Shown here: piece after piece, positions 47,526 through 56,485 of the stretch | How the letters are laid out: each line of letters begins with the position of its first letter | How positions within the stretch are numbered: the stretch's first letter is position 1 | DNA from: Roseovarius mucosus | GTDB taxonomy: Bacteria > Pseudomonadota > Alphaproteobacteria > Rhodobacterales > Rhodobacteraceae | DNA length: 64,000 nt | Direction: 5' to 3' | Assembly (NCBI RefSeq): GCF_002080415.1 | Contig: NZ_CP020474.1 | Span: 806,001 to 870,000, forward strand | Notes under the pieces: model-generated | What the model saw: the letters and a program-made list of their open reading frames with translations, nothing else | What the model was told of the DNA's origin: nothing | The model's database searches: none | Made by a program: the position numbers and the translations under genes

Positions 47526-47816
47526 TTATTCTGACTTGAAATCCGCAGCAATGCGCAACTCGCGCAGGGGGCGGACAAGGGCGATGCACTCGGCATAGAT
47601 CGGATCGGCCTTATACGCGGCAAGGGCCGCCTCATCCGCGAATTCTGCATAGACCACCAGATCCACCTGAGCGCCCGCGATCACATCGCTTTGAAGATTG
47701 CGCCCCACTTCGAAATGCGACGAATGCGGTATCTGCGCCAGCATCATCAGGCCTGTGCGAATACGGTCGATATCGTCCGGGTTGGTGGCGGAAAAGAATA
47801 CAATATGGCGGATCAT
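47526..47816 (-). CDS. Dabb family stress-responsive A/B barrel protein
   Basis: A 96-residue dimeric alpha-beta barrel domain. It begins MIRHIVFFSATNPDDIDRIRTGL and continues with SHFEVGRNLQSDVIAG and DLVVYAEFADEAALAAYKADP, the family pattern. Function is not established. The gene directly follows hisE (3-base gap) on the same strand and is the last gene of the hisF-hisE-dabb unit, a linkage with no obvious biochemical reason. Confidence 0.88.
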   Translation of the reverse strand: MIRHIVFFSATNPDDIDRIRTGLMMLAQIPHSSHFEVGRNLQSDVIAGAQVDLVVYAEFADEAALAAYKADPIYAECIALVRPLRELRIAADFKSE

Positions 47817-47819
47817 TTC

Positions 47820-48134
47820 TCAGTCTTTCGAGCGGGAGGCTTTTTCTGCAAGGCCAGAGGTGCCCTGACGACGGGCAAGTTCAGCCATGACATCAGATAG
47901 GGCGACGTCGCGCGATTGCAGCATCACCAGCAAGTGAAAGAGCACATCCGCCGCTTCAGAGGTCAGGCGCGCGCGGTCGCCTTTGACCGCTTCAATGATC
48001 GCCTCAATGGCCTCTTCGCCGAATTTCTCGGCGCATTTTTCCGGGCCTTTGGCCAAGAGTTTGGCGGTCCAACTACTTTCGGGATCGGCGGCAGCGCGCG
48101 CGGCGATGATACGGGCAAGATCGTCGAGGGTCAT
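47820..48134 (-). CDS. hisE: Phosphoribosyl-ATP diphosphatase
   Basis: Hydrolyses phosphoribosyl-ATP in the second step of histidine synthesis. It is 104 residues, all-helical MazG-like fold; motifs [23 protein letters not shown] and [13 protein letters not shown] contain the metal-binding acids. It overlaps the hisF stop by 4 bases (ATGA), so the two are coupled. Length and sequence are typical of stand-alone HisE; hisI is not in this window. Confidence 0.95.
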   Translation of the reverse strand: MTLDDLARIIAARAAADPESSWTAKLLAKGPEKCAEKFGEEAIEAIIEAVKGDRARLTSEAADVLFHLLVMLQSRDVALSDVMAELARRQGTSGLAEKASRSKD

Positions 48135-48895
48135 GCCGCCAGCCTCATGGGAATGCCTGCGGCAGCCATATGTGCCTTGGCCTCGGCAATCGTGTAGGTG
48201 CCGAAGTGAAAGATCGAGGCGGCAAGCACCGCCGAGGCATGCCCCTCAGTGACGCCCTCTACCAGGTGATCAAGCGTGCCCACACCGCCACTTGCGATCA
48301 CGGGAATATCCACCGCATCGGCAATCGCCCGCGTGAGCGGCAGGTTGAACCCGGCGCGCGTGCCATCGCGGTCCATTGAGGTCAGCAAGATTTCCCCTGC
48401 CCCTTTGGCCGCGACAAGACGGGCAAATTCCACAGCGTCAATGCCTGTAGATTTGCGCCCGCCATGGGTGAAAATCTCCCATTTGCCGGGGCTTACGGTC
48501 TTGGCGTCGATGGCCACTACAATGCACTGGCTGCCAAACTGATCGGCGGCGCGCGCCACAACATCAGGATCGGCCACAGCGGCGGAATTGAAGCTGACCT
48601 TGTCCGCCCCCGCCAGCAAAAGCGCGCGCACATCCTGCGCGCTCCGCACCCCACCGCCGACGGTCAGCGGGATATAACAGGCCTCGGCGGTGCGACGCAC
48701 CACGTCGAACATGGTGCCGCGATTCTCATGCGTGGCGTGGATATCGAGGAAACACAGCTCATCCGCCCCCGCCGCATCATAGGCGCGCGCCGCATCGACC
48801 GGATCACCCGCATCCCGCAAATCGACAAAGTTCACGCCCTTGACCACACGGCCATCGGCGACATCGAGACAGGGGATGATACGGGTCTTGAGCAT
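48131..48895 (-). CDS. hisF: Imidazole glycerol phosphate synthase, cyclase subunit
   Basis: Cyclase half of the HisFH complex that forms IGP and AICAR in histidine synthesis. It is a 254-residue TIM barrel starting [20 protein letters not shown]; catalytic Asp residues lie in CLDVADG and DRDGTR, and phosphate loops include VGGGVRS and [11 protein letters not shown]. Partner hisH lies 3 kb away in the same cluster. It is divergent from a DUF302 gene, which separates it from hisA. Confidence 0.96.
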   Translation of the reverse strand: MLKTRIIPCLDVADGRVVKGVNFVDLRDAGDPVDAARAYDAAGADELCFLDIHATHENRGTMFDVVRRTAEACYIPLTVGGGVRSAQDVRALLLAGADKVSFNSAAVADPDVVARAADQFGSQCIVVAIDAKTVSPGKWEIFTHGGRKSTGIDAVEFARLVAAKGAGEILLTSMDRDGTRAGFNLPLTRAIADAVDIPVIASGGVGTLDHLVEGVTEGHASAVLAASIFHFGTYTIAEAKAHMAAAGIPMRLAA

Positions 48896-48997
48896 ATTAC
48901 CGCTGTTACAGGAATTTCACGCCGTTGTTTATGGGCAAATCAGTTAACATGCCAGAGGATAAGACCCATATTAGCGTTGCAATTGAAGGAGTTTACC

Positions 48998-49450
48998 ATG
49001 AAGCGTTTTCTTGTCGCCGCCGCGATGACCCTGACCGCCCTGCCCGCCCTTGCCAGTGACGATGATATCATCAAGGTGAAATCCACCAGCGATGTTGCCA
49101 CCACCATGGACCGGCTTGAGGCTGCTGTGACGGGGGCCGGGGCCACGGTCTTTGCCCGGGTCGATCACGCAGCGGGCGCGGCCTCTGTGGACCTCGCGCT
49201 TGATCCCTCTCAGCTCTTGATTTTCGGCAACCCGAAAATGGGCACGGCGGCGATGCAGGATGACCCGGTAGCGGGGCTTTTCCTGCCGCTGAAAGTGCTG
49301 GTTTATCAAAACGCCGCAGGCGAGACATGGCTCGCCTATCATGACCCCGAGGATATGTTCGATGACACGACCATCAACGATGACGCCGCGTATATCAAGA
49401 TGATGACCGGCGCGCTTGGCAAGCTGACGGCTGCGGCGGCAGGGCAGTAG
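48998..49450 (+). CDS. DUF302 domain secreted protein
   Basis: A 150-residue protein with a clear Sec signal peptide (MKRFLVAAAMTLTALPALAS) and one DUF302 domain (STMDRLEAAVTGAGATVFARVDHAAGA; LLIFGNPKMGTAAMQ; PLKVLVYQNAAGETWLAY). AAGGAG precedes the start. DUF302 proteins are small alpha-beta domains of unknown function. It sits alone on the + strand between hisF and hisA, interrupting the histidine cluster. Confidence 0.87.
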   Translation: MKRFLVAAAMTLTALPALASDDDIIKVKSTSDVATTMDRLEAAVTGAGATVFARVDHAAGAASVDLALDPSQLLIFGNPKMGTAAMQDDPVAGLFLPLKVLVYQNAAGETWLAYHDPEDMFDDTTINDDAAYIKMMTGALGKLTAAAAGQ

Positions 49451-49469
49451 GCAACCGCTCTGGCTGCGC

Positions 49470-50192
49470 TCAGCCCCTGAGCGTGGCCAAGGCCGCCCCA
49501 AGGTCGAGCGCCCCATCATAAAGCGCGCGGCCCGAAATCGCCCCATCAAGCGCCACGCCGCAATCGCGCAAGGCGATCAGATCATCCAGCGACGACACCC
49601 CCCCCGAAGCAATCACCGGAATATTGACCGCCCGGGCCAAGGCCGCTGTCGCCTCGATATTGGGCCCCTGCATGGCCCCGTCACGGTTGATGTCCGTGTA
49701 AATGAGTGCAGACACCCCGGCATCCTCAAAGGATTTCGCCAAATCTGTTGCGTCAACATCGGTCTCTGTGGCCCATCCCTTGGTTGCCACCCGGCCATTT
49801 CGCGCGTCGATGCCGACCGCCACATGCCCCGGAAAGGCGCGCGCTGCTTCGCGCACGAGGGTGGGGTTCTCTACCGCCACAGTTCCCAGAATGACCCGCG
49901 CCAACCCCTTGTCGAGCCAGGCTTCGATGGTGGCCATATCGCGAATTCCGCCGCCCAGTTGTGCAGGGACCTTGCACCGCGCAAGAATCGCCTCAACCGG
50001 GGCCGCATTGACCGGAACCCCGGCAAAAGCGCCGTTGAGGTCCACGAGATGCAGCCATTCGCAGCCCGCCGCGACAAATTCCAACGCCTGCGCCGCCGGA
50101 TCTTCGTTGAACACCGTGGCAGCGCCCATATCGCCCCGCAAAAGACGCACGGCCTTGCCGTCCTTGAGATCGATAGCAGGGTAGAGGATCAT
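49470..50192 (-). CDS. hisA: ProFAR isomerase
   Basis: Converts ProFAR to PRFAR, the fourth step of histidine synthesis. It is a 240-residue TIM barrel beginning [45 protein letters not shown] and [13 protein letters not shown] are family signatures with the catalytic aspartates. The start at 50192 is chosen because the upstream frame adds unrelated residues and GAT-rich spacing. It is divergent from a DUF2147 gene. Confidence 0.96.
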   Translation of the reverse strand: MILYPAIDLKDGKAVRLLRGDMGAATVFNEDPAAQALEFVAAGCEWLHLVDLNGAFAGVPVNAAPVEAILARCKVPAQLGGGIRDMATIEAWLDKGLARVILGTVAVENPTLVREAARAFPGHVAVGIDARNGRVATKGWATETDVDATDLAKSFEDAGVSALIYTDINRDGAMQGPNIEATAALARAVNIPVIASGGVSSLDDLIALRDCGVALDGAISGRALYDGALDLGAALATLRG

Positions 50193-50328
50193 TGCGCCGG
50201 GCCTTTCATCTGTAATGTCCGTGCGATTTGGCATGCACAGGCGGGAAATGCAACGCGACCCGACGTCAGACTTGATTTGTGCCGCAGCCGTGGCACAGGG
50301 TTTTCGCGGATGTCAGGGAGGATCAGAC

Positions 50329-50718
50329 ATGCGTAAACTCGTGATGATGACAGCGGTATTCACGCTGGGTGCCGGAATGGCGATGGCAGAGCCGCTCTTG
50401 GGCACATGGCGCACAGCCAAGGATGACAACGGCCATTCTGGCCTGATCGAGGTCGCCCCTTGCGGCGCAAAACTCTGCGGCACGCTGGTCAAATCCTTCG
50501 ATGAAGCCGGCAAGGAAATGCAGAGCAAGAATATCGGCCGCAAGATCATTTCCGAAACGGCCCCCACCGGCGGCGGGGAATACAAGGGCAAGGTCTATTC
50601 GCCCGACCGTGACAAGACCTATAATTCCAAGCTGCAACTCTCGGGGGATACGCTCTCGGTCAGCGGCTGCGTTCTGGGTATCTGCCGCGATGGCGGCACC
50701 TGGCAAAAGGTCAAGTAA
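50329..50718 (+). CDS. DUF2147 domain secreted protein
   Basis: A 129-residue exported protein with signal peptide MRKLVMMTAVFTLGAGMAMA and a DUF2147 beta-rich domain (LLGTWRTAKDDNGHSGLIEVAPCGAKLCGTLVK, GKVYSPDRDKTYNSKLQL, SVSGCVLGICRDGGTWQKV). Four cysteines are present, likely as disulfides in the periplasm. GGGAGGATCAGAC precedes the start. Function unknown. It lies between hisA and glsA on the opposite strand. Confidence 0.88.
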   Translation: MRKLVMMTAVFTLGAGMAMAEPLLGTWRTAKDDNGHSGLIEVAPCGAKLCGTLVKSFDEAGKEMQSKNIGRKIISETAPTGGGEYKGKVYSPDRDKTYNSKLQLSGDTLSVSGCVLGICRDGGTWQKVK

Positions 50719-50764
50719 CGGCCACAAGGCCCGACTTGGGGCAGATGCGGCGCATCTGTCCCGA

Positions 50765-51697
50765 TCACGTCGGCCCGAATACCGACCATCCCGTGCGTGC
50801 GGCGAGCTGCTCCATCGCCTCGGTGCCCAGCTTGGAATTGCCATAGTGATTAAGGCCCGGCGACCAGACCGCAATCGCCGCGACACCCGGCACCACCGAC
50901 AGAATACCACCCCCCACCCCGCTCTTGCCCGGCAGCCCCACGCGGAAGGCGTAGTCGCCCGATCCGTCATAGTGGCCGCAGGTCATCATCAGCGCGTTGA
51001 TACGGCGGATGCGGGCCTGTGACACCAACCGTGGTGCCCCTGCCCCGCCCACCAGAAAAAGTCCGGCATTGGCCAGTTGCGCGCAGGTCATCTCGACCGC
51101 GCATTGATGGAAATACGTGCCAAGTGTCAACTCTGGCGGATTTTTAAGATTGCCATGCGACAGAAGGTAATGCGCGAGGGCAAAATTGCGGTGGCCCGTG
51201 GCGATTTCAGAACGTGCGACGCGCTCGTTGATGTGGATCGCCTCATCCCCCGCCGCCGCACGAATGAACCGCAAAAGCGCGCCAAGGGTCTCGCGCGGGG
51301 TTGCCCCTTGTAGCACCGCATCGGTGGTCACAATTGCCCCCGCATTGATGAACGGATTGCGCGGATAACCCTTTTCCAACTCCAAAAGCAGCATCGAGTC
51401 AAACGAATGCCCCGACGGCTCGCGCCCGACGCGCGACCAAAGCCGGTCACCCAGCTTGCCAAGCGCCAAGGCCAGCATGAATACCTTGGACACGGACTGA
51501 ATTGAAAATGGCACCTGCGCGTCGCCCGCCATCACCGTCGGCTGACCGGGGCGCGCAATGGCGATGCCGAACTGGTCTGGATCGACGCCCGCCAACTCCG
51601 GGATGTAATCCGCCACCTTGCCTCGGTTCTCAGAGGCGCGGGCAACTTCGGTGATCTCGTCCAGAAGCGGTTGCAGCGGGGGCAATGCCTGCGCCAT
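50765..51697 (-). CDS. glsA: Glutaminase
   Basis: Hydrolyses glutamine to glutamate and ammonia. It is 310 residues with a serine-dependent beta-lactamase-like fold; the catalytic S-x-x-K is in [13 protein letters not shown], with [23 protein letters not shown] and [15 protein letters not shown] as family motifs. Its ATG directly abuts the hisH stop (TGAATG), so it is translated from the hisBH transcript. Placement next to a glutamine amidotransferase gene is unusual. Confidence 0.94.
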   Translation of the reverse strand: MAQALPPLQPLLDEITEVARASENRGKVADYIPELAGVDPDQFGIAIARPGQPTVMAGDAQVPFSIQSVSKVFMLALALGKLGDRLWSRVGREPSGHSFDSMLLLELEKGYPRNPFINAGAIVTTDAVLQGATPRETLGALLRFIRAAAGDEAIHINERVARSEIATGHRNFALAHYLLSHGNLKNPPELTLGTYFHQCAVEMTCAQLANAGLFLVGGAGAPRLVSQARIRRINALMMTCGHYDGSGDYAFRVGLPGKSGVGGGILSVVPGVAAIAVWSPGLNHYGNSKLGTEAMEQLAARTGWSVFGPT

Positions 51698-52336
51698 TCA
51701 GGGTTTCCAGCGCAGGAAGTTCGCAATCATGCGCAGGCCGGTTTGCTGGCTTTTCTCGGGGTGAAACTGCGTGCCCACAATCGTATCGCGCCCGACCACG
51801 GCCGTGATGGCCCCGGCATAGTCGACATGCGCCAGCAAATGCGCGGCGTCCTCGACCCGGAACTGATAGGAATGCACGAAATAGGCATGATCGCCGGTGC
51901 TGATCCCGTCAAAGATCGGATGCGGGTTGTCGATGACCAGATCATTCCAGCCCATATGCGGCACCTTCAGCGCCGGGTCTGAGGGGGCGATTGCCTCAAC
52001 CGTTCCGCGGATCCAGTCGAAGCCGGCGGTTTCCTCATATTCAAGCCCGCGCGTGGCCAGCATCTGCATACCGATGCAAATCCCCATAAAGGGGCGCGCA
52101 TGGGTGATCACCGCCTCTTCAATGGCCTCGAACACGCCGCGATGGTCATAGAGGGCGCGCCGACAGGCCGGAAAGGCCCCATCCCCCGGCAGCACGATCC
52201 GCGTCGCCGCGCGGATCACATCGGGGTCAGAGGTCACGATCACGGCCCCGGCCCCTGTCTCTTGCGCCATACGCTCGAACGCCTTTTGCGCCGAGTGCAG
52301 ATTGCCGCTCTCGTAGTCAACAATGACGGTGGTCAT
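51698..52336 (-). CDS. hisH: Imidazole glycerol phosphate synthase, glutamine amidotransferase subunit
   Basis: Glutaminase half of the HisFH complex, supplying ammonia to HisF. It is a 212-residue class I amidotransferase: nucleophile Cys in GICIGMQML, and the His-Glu pair in GTQFHPEKSQ near the C-terminus. The first motif VDYESGNLHSAQKAF is typical. It lies 3 bases downstream of hisB and abuts glsA. Confidence 0.96.
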   Translation of the reverse strand: MTTVIVDYESGNLHSAQKAFERMAQETGAGAVIVTSDPDVIRAATRIVLPGDGAFPACRRALYDHRGVFEAIEEAVITHARPFMGICIGMQMLATRGLEYEETAGFDWIRGTVEAIAPSDPALKVPHMGWNDLVIDNPHPIFDGISTGDHAYFVHSYQFRVEDAAHLLAHVDYAGAITAVVGRDTIVGTQFHPEKSQQTGLRMIANFLRWKP

Positions 52337-52339
52337 GGG

Positions 52340-52927
52340 TTACAGGCTGCCCTTGGTCGAGGGAATCGCATCCGCCTTGCGTGGGTCGGTCTCGACCGCT
52401 TCGCGCAGGGCACGGGCCACCGCCTTGAACGCCGCCTCGGCCATATGGTGACTGTTGATCCCGTGTAGCGCATCGACATGCAGGGTAATCCCGCCATGGG
52501 TGCTGAGCGCCTGAAAGAATTCGCGCACCAATTCAGTGTCGAAGGTGCCGATTTTGGCCGTGGGCAGGTTCATGTTCCATACCAGATAGGGCCGCCCCGA
52601 CAAATCAAGCGCAGCCCGCACGAGCGCGTCATCCATCGGCAAGAGACAGGCCCCGTAGCGCCGGATGCCACGCTTGTCCCCAAGCGCTTGGCTCAGCGCC
52701 TGTCCAAGGGCGATGCCCACATCCTCGACCGTGTGGTGATCGTCGATATGCAGATCGCCTGCACATCGCACGGTCATGTCGATCAGCGAATGCCGCGCGA
52801 GTTGATCCAGCATGTGATCAAAGAACCCCACGCCGGTCTGATTGTCATAACGACCGCTGCCGTCGAGATTGATCTCGACGCTGATGTCGGTCTCGGCCGT
52901 TTTCCGGGTGAGTGTGGCGCTGCGCAT
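52340..52927 (-). CDS. hisB: Imidazoleglycerol-phosphate dehydratase
   Basis: Dehydrates IGP to imidazole acetol phosphate in histidine synthesis. It is a 195-residue monofunctional enzyme without the phosphatase domain of E. coli HisB. Manganese-binding histidine motifs are [18 protein letters not shown]-like and [29 protein letters not shown]. The start at 52927 ([10 protein letters not shown]) is preceded by GGAGG. It is the first gene of the hisB-hisH-glsA unit. Confidence 0.95.
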   Translation of the reverse strand: MRSATLTRKTAETDISVEINLDGSGRYDNQTGVGFFDHMLDQLARHSLIDMTVRCAGDLHIDDHHTVEDVGIALGQALSQALGDKRGIRRYGACLLPMDDALVRAALDLSGRPYLVWNMNLPTAKIGTFDTELVREFFQALSTHGGITLHVDALHGINSHHMAEAAFKAVARALREAVETDPRKADAIPSTKGSL

Positions 52928-53019
52928 GGGGCCTCCGTCAAGCTTTGGTGGCTCTATACTGCGCCCCGTGGCGCAGGCCAAGCCTCAAGCGCGGATTGTC
53001 CCGATCCCCCCGGCGGATC

Positions 53020-53055
53020 GCTCCAAATTTCTTTAATTTTAAGGAAATTTGGAGC
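53020..53055. repeat. Palindrome overlapping the tRNA-Gly 3' end
   Basis: Perfect 12-bp arms GCTCCAAATTTC (53020-53031) and GAAATTTGGAGC (53044-53055) around a 12-base AT-rich loop. The right arm contains the complement of the tRNA 3' GCTCCA end, so the tRNA tail is mirrored just downstream. No T-run follows. It could act as a termination or processing hairpin. Confidence 0.65.
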
Positions 53056-53124
53056 GGGCGAGGCGATTCGAACGCCCGACCCTAACCTTGGCAAGGTTAT
53101 GCTCTACCCCTGAGCTACGCCCGC
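53050..53124 (-). tRNA. tRNA-Gly (anticodon GCC)
   Basis: A 75-base tRNA with CCA encoded. The 7-bp acceptor GCGGGCG/CGCCCGC, D arm GCTCAGGGGTAGAGC, anticodon stem TAACC with loop TTGCCAA and arm GGTTA, and T arm GGGCG-TTCGAAT-CGCCT all fold. The anticodon GCC reads GGC and GGU glycine codons. Confidence 0.96.
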
Positions 53125-53143
53125 ATCCTTGGGTGAGGCGTGA

Positions 53144-53171
53144 TCTATAAACTCTGGCGCGCGGCTGCAAG
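53144..53171 (-). promoter_or_regulatory. Likely promoter of tRNA-Gly
   Basis: On the minus strand CTTGCA (53166-53171) and TATAGA (53144-53149) are 16 bases apart, with the -10 ending 19 bases before the mature tRNA 5' end. Spacing and sequences are plausible for a housekeeping stable-RNA promoter; not otherwise supported. Confidence 0.45.
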
Positions 53172-53335
53172 AGGAAAATTCGCGGCACCCGGAAAAATTT
53201 TACAATGGCCTCCGCCCGGCGCGGCTGCGACCTAAGTAGGAGCGTCAAAACGCCCTGCCCCCGCGCCGGGCGTGTTAGGGTTTGCGGGCATTTGGGCCGT
53301 GGGCGATGGTGGCCCGTCACATCAGGAGAAAGCAC

Positions 53336-53662
53336 ATGCCAGCCTATCTTATCGCGCAGGTCAAAATCACCGATGACGCCTGGGTCCCTGACTACGCGGC
53401 GCTTACCCATGAAATCGCTGCCAAACATGGCGGGCGCTATCTGTCACGCAGTGCCAATATCGAGACGCTGGAAGGCGCGGCACCAGACACCACGCTGATC
53501 GCCCTTATCGCGTTCCCCTCGGCTGAGGCCGCTCGCGCCTTTGCGCATGATCCCGACTACGCACCACTGGCGAAGGCCCGGCAGGCGGGCAGCGAAGGGC
53601 ATTTCTGGGTGATCGACGATACCGATGCCGCAGGCTCGATTCCCTATCTGCCCAAGGGCTGA
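53336..53662 (+). CDS. DUF1330 domain protein
   Basis: A 108-residue ferredoxin-fold protein of the DUF1330 family (MPAYLIAQVKITDDAWVPDYAAL, HGGRYLSRSANIETLEG, IAFPSAEAARAFAHDPDYAPLAKAR). AGGAGAAAGCAC precedes the start at 53336; a longer in-frame start upstream lacks a binding site. The family is related to dimeric alpha-beta barrel proteins and has no settled function. Convergent with the tsaC gene. Confidence 0.88.
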   Translation: MPAYLIAQVKITDDAWVPDYAALTHEIAAKHGGRYLSRSANIETLEGAAPDTTLIALIAFPSAEAARAFAHDPDYAPLAKARQAGSEGHFWVIDDTDAAGSIPYLPKG

Positions 53663-53681
53663 TCTGACCTCACGTTAGAGA

Positions 53682-54629
53682 TCACGCGCCGCGCGGGGCC
53701 GCCGCACGGCGCAAACGGTCATTGATGGCGCGGCCCAGTCCCACCTCTGGAACCGGAGAGACCGCAATCGGCGCATCTCGGGCATCAAGCGCGTGAAGAT
53801 GCCCAAAAAGATTGGCCGCCGCCTCGATCAGATCACCCGATGGCGAGAGGTTCATGTCGGCGTCCACCGCACCAAACCCAAGTAAAAGCTCGCCAGCCCG
53901 CCGATCTTGGGCATTAAGGCGCACCGGTGCACCGGGCGCGTAATGCGATTGCAGCTGTCCCGGCGCGACCAGCGGATCACCTGCAACGTGACGCGCCAAG
54001 GGCATACCCAACGCGGCCTCGATCGCCTCGACCGGCACGCCACCGGGTCGCAACAGGCAGGGTTCGCCTGCAAGACCCACAATGGTCGATTCCACGCCAA
54101 CGGCACAGGCACCGCCCTCAATCACCGCTTCGATCCGCCCAGACAACCCCGCCAGCACATGCGCGGCCGTGGTCGGGCTGATCCGCCCCGAAGGATTGGC
54201 CGAGGGTGCCGCGACCGGACCGCCGAACGTGCTCAGCAGGCCACGCGCGACGGGATGCTCAGGCACGCGAATCGCCAATGTCGGCAGCTCTGCCGTCACA
54301 AGAGGCGAAAGGCCGGCATCGGCGCGCAGCGGCAATACAAGGGTCAACGGACCGGGCCAGAAGGCCGAAGCAAGGATTTCCGCCGCATCCGACCAAGTGA
54401 CATAGCGCCGGGCCGCATCGACAGTTTCGACATGCACGATCAGCGGATTGAACCGGGGGCGCCCCTTGGCCTCGAATATCCGCGCCACAGCCCTATCGTC
54501 GCGCGCATCGGCACCCAGCCCATAGACCGTCTCGGTCGGAAAGGCGACAAGCCCACCGGCAGACCAAATCGCAGAGGCCGTCGCAAATCCGGCGAGGTCC
54601 GCTTGCAATATTTCGGTTGCATTTGGCAT
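53682..54629 (-). CDS. L-threonylcarbamoyladenylate synthase (Sua5 type)
   Basis: Makes threonylcarbamoyl-AMP for the t6A37 modification of ANN-decoding tRNAs. It is 315 residues: an N-terminal YrdC domain (PTETVYGLGADARDD, KGRPRFNPLIVHV, PSANPSGRISPT) and a C-terminal Sua5 domain (APGQLQSHYAPGAPVRL). The two-domain layout makes it Sua5 rather than short TsaC. It is divergent from the acyl-CoA dehydrogenase gene. Confidence 0.93.
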   Translation of the reverse strand: MPNATEILQADLAGFATASAIWSAGGLVAFPTETVYGLGADARDDRAVARIFEAKGRPRFNPLIVHVETVDAARRYVTWSDAAEILASAFWPGPLTLVLPLRADAGLSPLVTAELPTLAIRVPEHPVARGLLSTFGGPVAAPSANPSGRISPTTAAHVLAGLSGRIEAVIEGGACAVGVESTIVGLAGEPCLLRPGGVPVEAIEAALGMPLARHVAGDPLVAPGQLQSHYAPGAPVRLNAQDRRAGELLLGFGAVDADMNLSPSGDLIEAAANLFGHLHALDARDAPIAVSPVPEVGLGRAINDRLRRAAAPRGA

Positions 54630-54766
54630 ATACGTCCCCTGACCTGACGCCGCGTTTTGGTTGCCGCCGCCGAACCTTCGGCTAATCTGACAATCAAGGC
54701 CGGATGACTACAGGCCTTCGTGACGGATGCCAAGCGACGCCGACGAGATGAAAAGGAAAACGGAAC

Positions 54767-56485
54767 ATGCCCTATCGCGCCCCGGTTGATGAGTATCGCT
54801 TTCTGTTCGATCACATTGTTGGTCTCTCCCATGTCGTCGACACCGACCGTTTCGCCGAAGCAACGCCCGACATGACCGCCGCGATTCTCTCTGAGGCTGC
54901 GCGCCTGTGCGAAGAAGTGCTCTATCCCCTGCAACGCAGTGGTGATCTGCATCCTGCCAAGCTGGAGAATGGGGTGGTGCGCACCTCGCCCGGCTACGCC
55001 GATGGCTACCGCGCGATTGCCGATGGCGGCTGGGTGTCGATCAGCGCGCATCCCGATCATGGCGGCATGGGCCTGCCGATGACGGTGACGACCGCCGTAA
55101 ACGAGATGATGTCTTCTGCCTGCCTCTCGCTGCAACTCAACCCGCTGATGACCCAAGGCCAGATCGAGGCGCTGGAACATCACGCCTCAGACCATCTCAA
55201 GGCAACCTACCTGCCCAAGCTGGTCAGCGGCGCGTGGGCGGGAACCATGAACCTGACCGAACCGCAGGCCGGATCGGATGTGGGCGCGCTCCGCTCCAAG
55301 GCCGAACCGATGGGCGACGGCACCTATGCCCTGACTGGGCAAAAGATTTACATCTCGTGGGGCGACAACGACTTTACCGAAAACGTCTGCCACCTCGTGC
55401 TTGCGCGTCTGCCCGATGGCGTGCCGGGAACCAAAGGCATCAGCCTTTTTCTGGTGCCCAAGTTCATTCCAGACGAAAACGGCGCTCCGGGCAAGCAAAA
55501 CAGCCTCAAGGTGGTCAGCCTTGAGCACAAGATGGGCCTGCACGGCAGCCCGACGGCGGTGATGCAATATGACGGCGCGATCGGATGGTTGGTGGGCGAA
55601 GCGCATGACGGCATGCGCGCCATGTTCACCATGATGAACAACGCCCGACTTGGGGTGGGTGGTCAGGGCATCGGCATTGCCGAAGGTGCCTATCAACACG
55701 CGCTCGCCTATGCGATGGATCGCAAACAGGGTCGTACGCCGGTTCAAGGTGGGCCGGGCAGCATTATCGAGCATGCCGATGTGCGCCGGATGCTGGCCAC
55801 AATGAAGGCCGACATCTTTGCCGCCCGTGCCATTGCCCTTGCCTGCGCGCAGGCCATCGACATGCAGACCGCCACAGACAAGCCCCATTGGGCGGCGCGC
55901 GCAGCGTTTCTTACCCCGATTGCCAAGGCATTTGGCACCGATACCGGCATTGCAGTTGCCGAAATGGGGGTGCAGGTGCATGGCGGCATGGGCTTCATCG
56001 AAGAAACCGGGGCCGCGCAATATTCCCGCGATGTGCGCGTTACCGCGATCTACGAGGGCACCAACGGTATTCAGGCGATGGACCTCGCGGCGCGCAAGCT
56101 GATGGATGGCGGCGAGGCCGCCTATGCCCTGCTCGACGAGATCGAGGCACAGGCCGAGGCCGCCCGCGCCAGCCTGCCCGAACTGGCAGAACCCGTCTGG
56201 CAGGCCGCAGAGAGCCTGCGCGAGGCAGTGGACTGGATGCTTGGTCACCAAGACCTGAACCAGCGATTTGCCGGGGCGGCCCCGTTCCTGCGCGGCTTTG
56301 CAAGGGTCTTGGGCGGGCATTTCCACCTCAAGGCCGCCTTGACCGAAGCGGGCGACGGCCCGCGCACGCGTCTGGCGCGTTTCTATATCACGCGGCTATT
56401 GCCGGAACACGCTGGTCTCTTGGCCCATGCCACCCAAGGAGCGACCGATCTTTACGCCCTCACGCCCGAGGATTTCGCAGCCTGA
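54767..56485 (+). CDS. Acyl-CoA dehydrogenase, DmdC-like
   Basis: A 572-residue flavoprotein of the long acyl-CoA dehydrogenase group that includes DmdC, the methylmercaptopropionyl-CoA dehydrogenase of DMSP demethylation. Its N-terminus YRAPVDEYRFLFDHIVGL, FAD/substrate segment MNLTEPQAGSDVGALRSKA, YEGTNGIQAMDLAARKL and an extra C-terminal domain fit the group. AAGGAAAACGGAAC precedes the start. dmdB and dmdD are not adjacent; many organisms have several DmdC-like paralogues, so the substrate may be an ordinary acyl-CoA. Confidence 0.88.
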   Translation: MPYRAPVDEYRFLFDHIVGLSHVVDTDRFAEATPDMTAAILSEAARLCEEVLYPLQRSGDLHPAKLENGVVRTSPGYADGYRAIADGGWVSISAHPDHGGMGLPMTVTTAVNEMMSSACLSLQLNPLMTQGQIEALEHHASDHLKATYLPKLVSGAWAGTMNLTEPQAGSDVGALRSKAEPMGDGTYALTGQKIYISWGDNDFTENVCHLVLARLPDGVPGTKGISLFLVPKFIPDENGAPGKQNSLKVVSLEHKMGLHGSPTAVMQYDGAIGWLVGEAHDGMRAMFTMMNNARLGVGGQGIGIAEGAYQHALAYAMDRKQGRTPVQGGPGSIIEHADVRRMLATMKADIFAARAIALACAQAIDMQTATDKPHWAARAAFLTPIAKAFGTDTGIAVAEMGVQVHGGMGFIEETGAAQYSRDVRVTAIYEGTNGIQAMDLAARKLMDGGEAAYALLDEIEAQAEAARASLPELAEPVWQAAESLREAVDWMLGHQDLNQRFAGAAPFLRGFARVLGGHFHLKAALTEAGDGPRTRLARFYITRLLPEHAGLLAHATQGATDLYALTPEDFAA

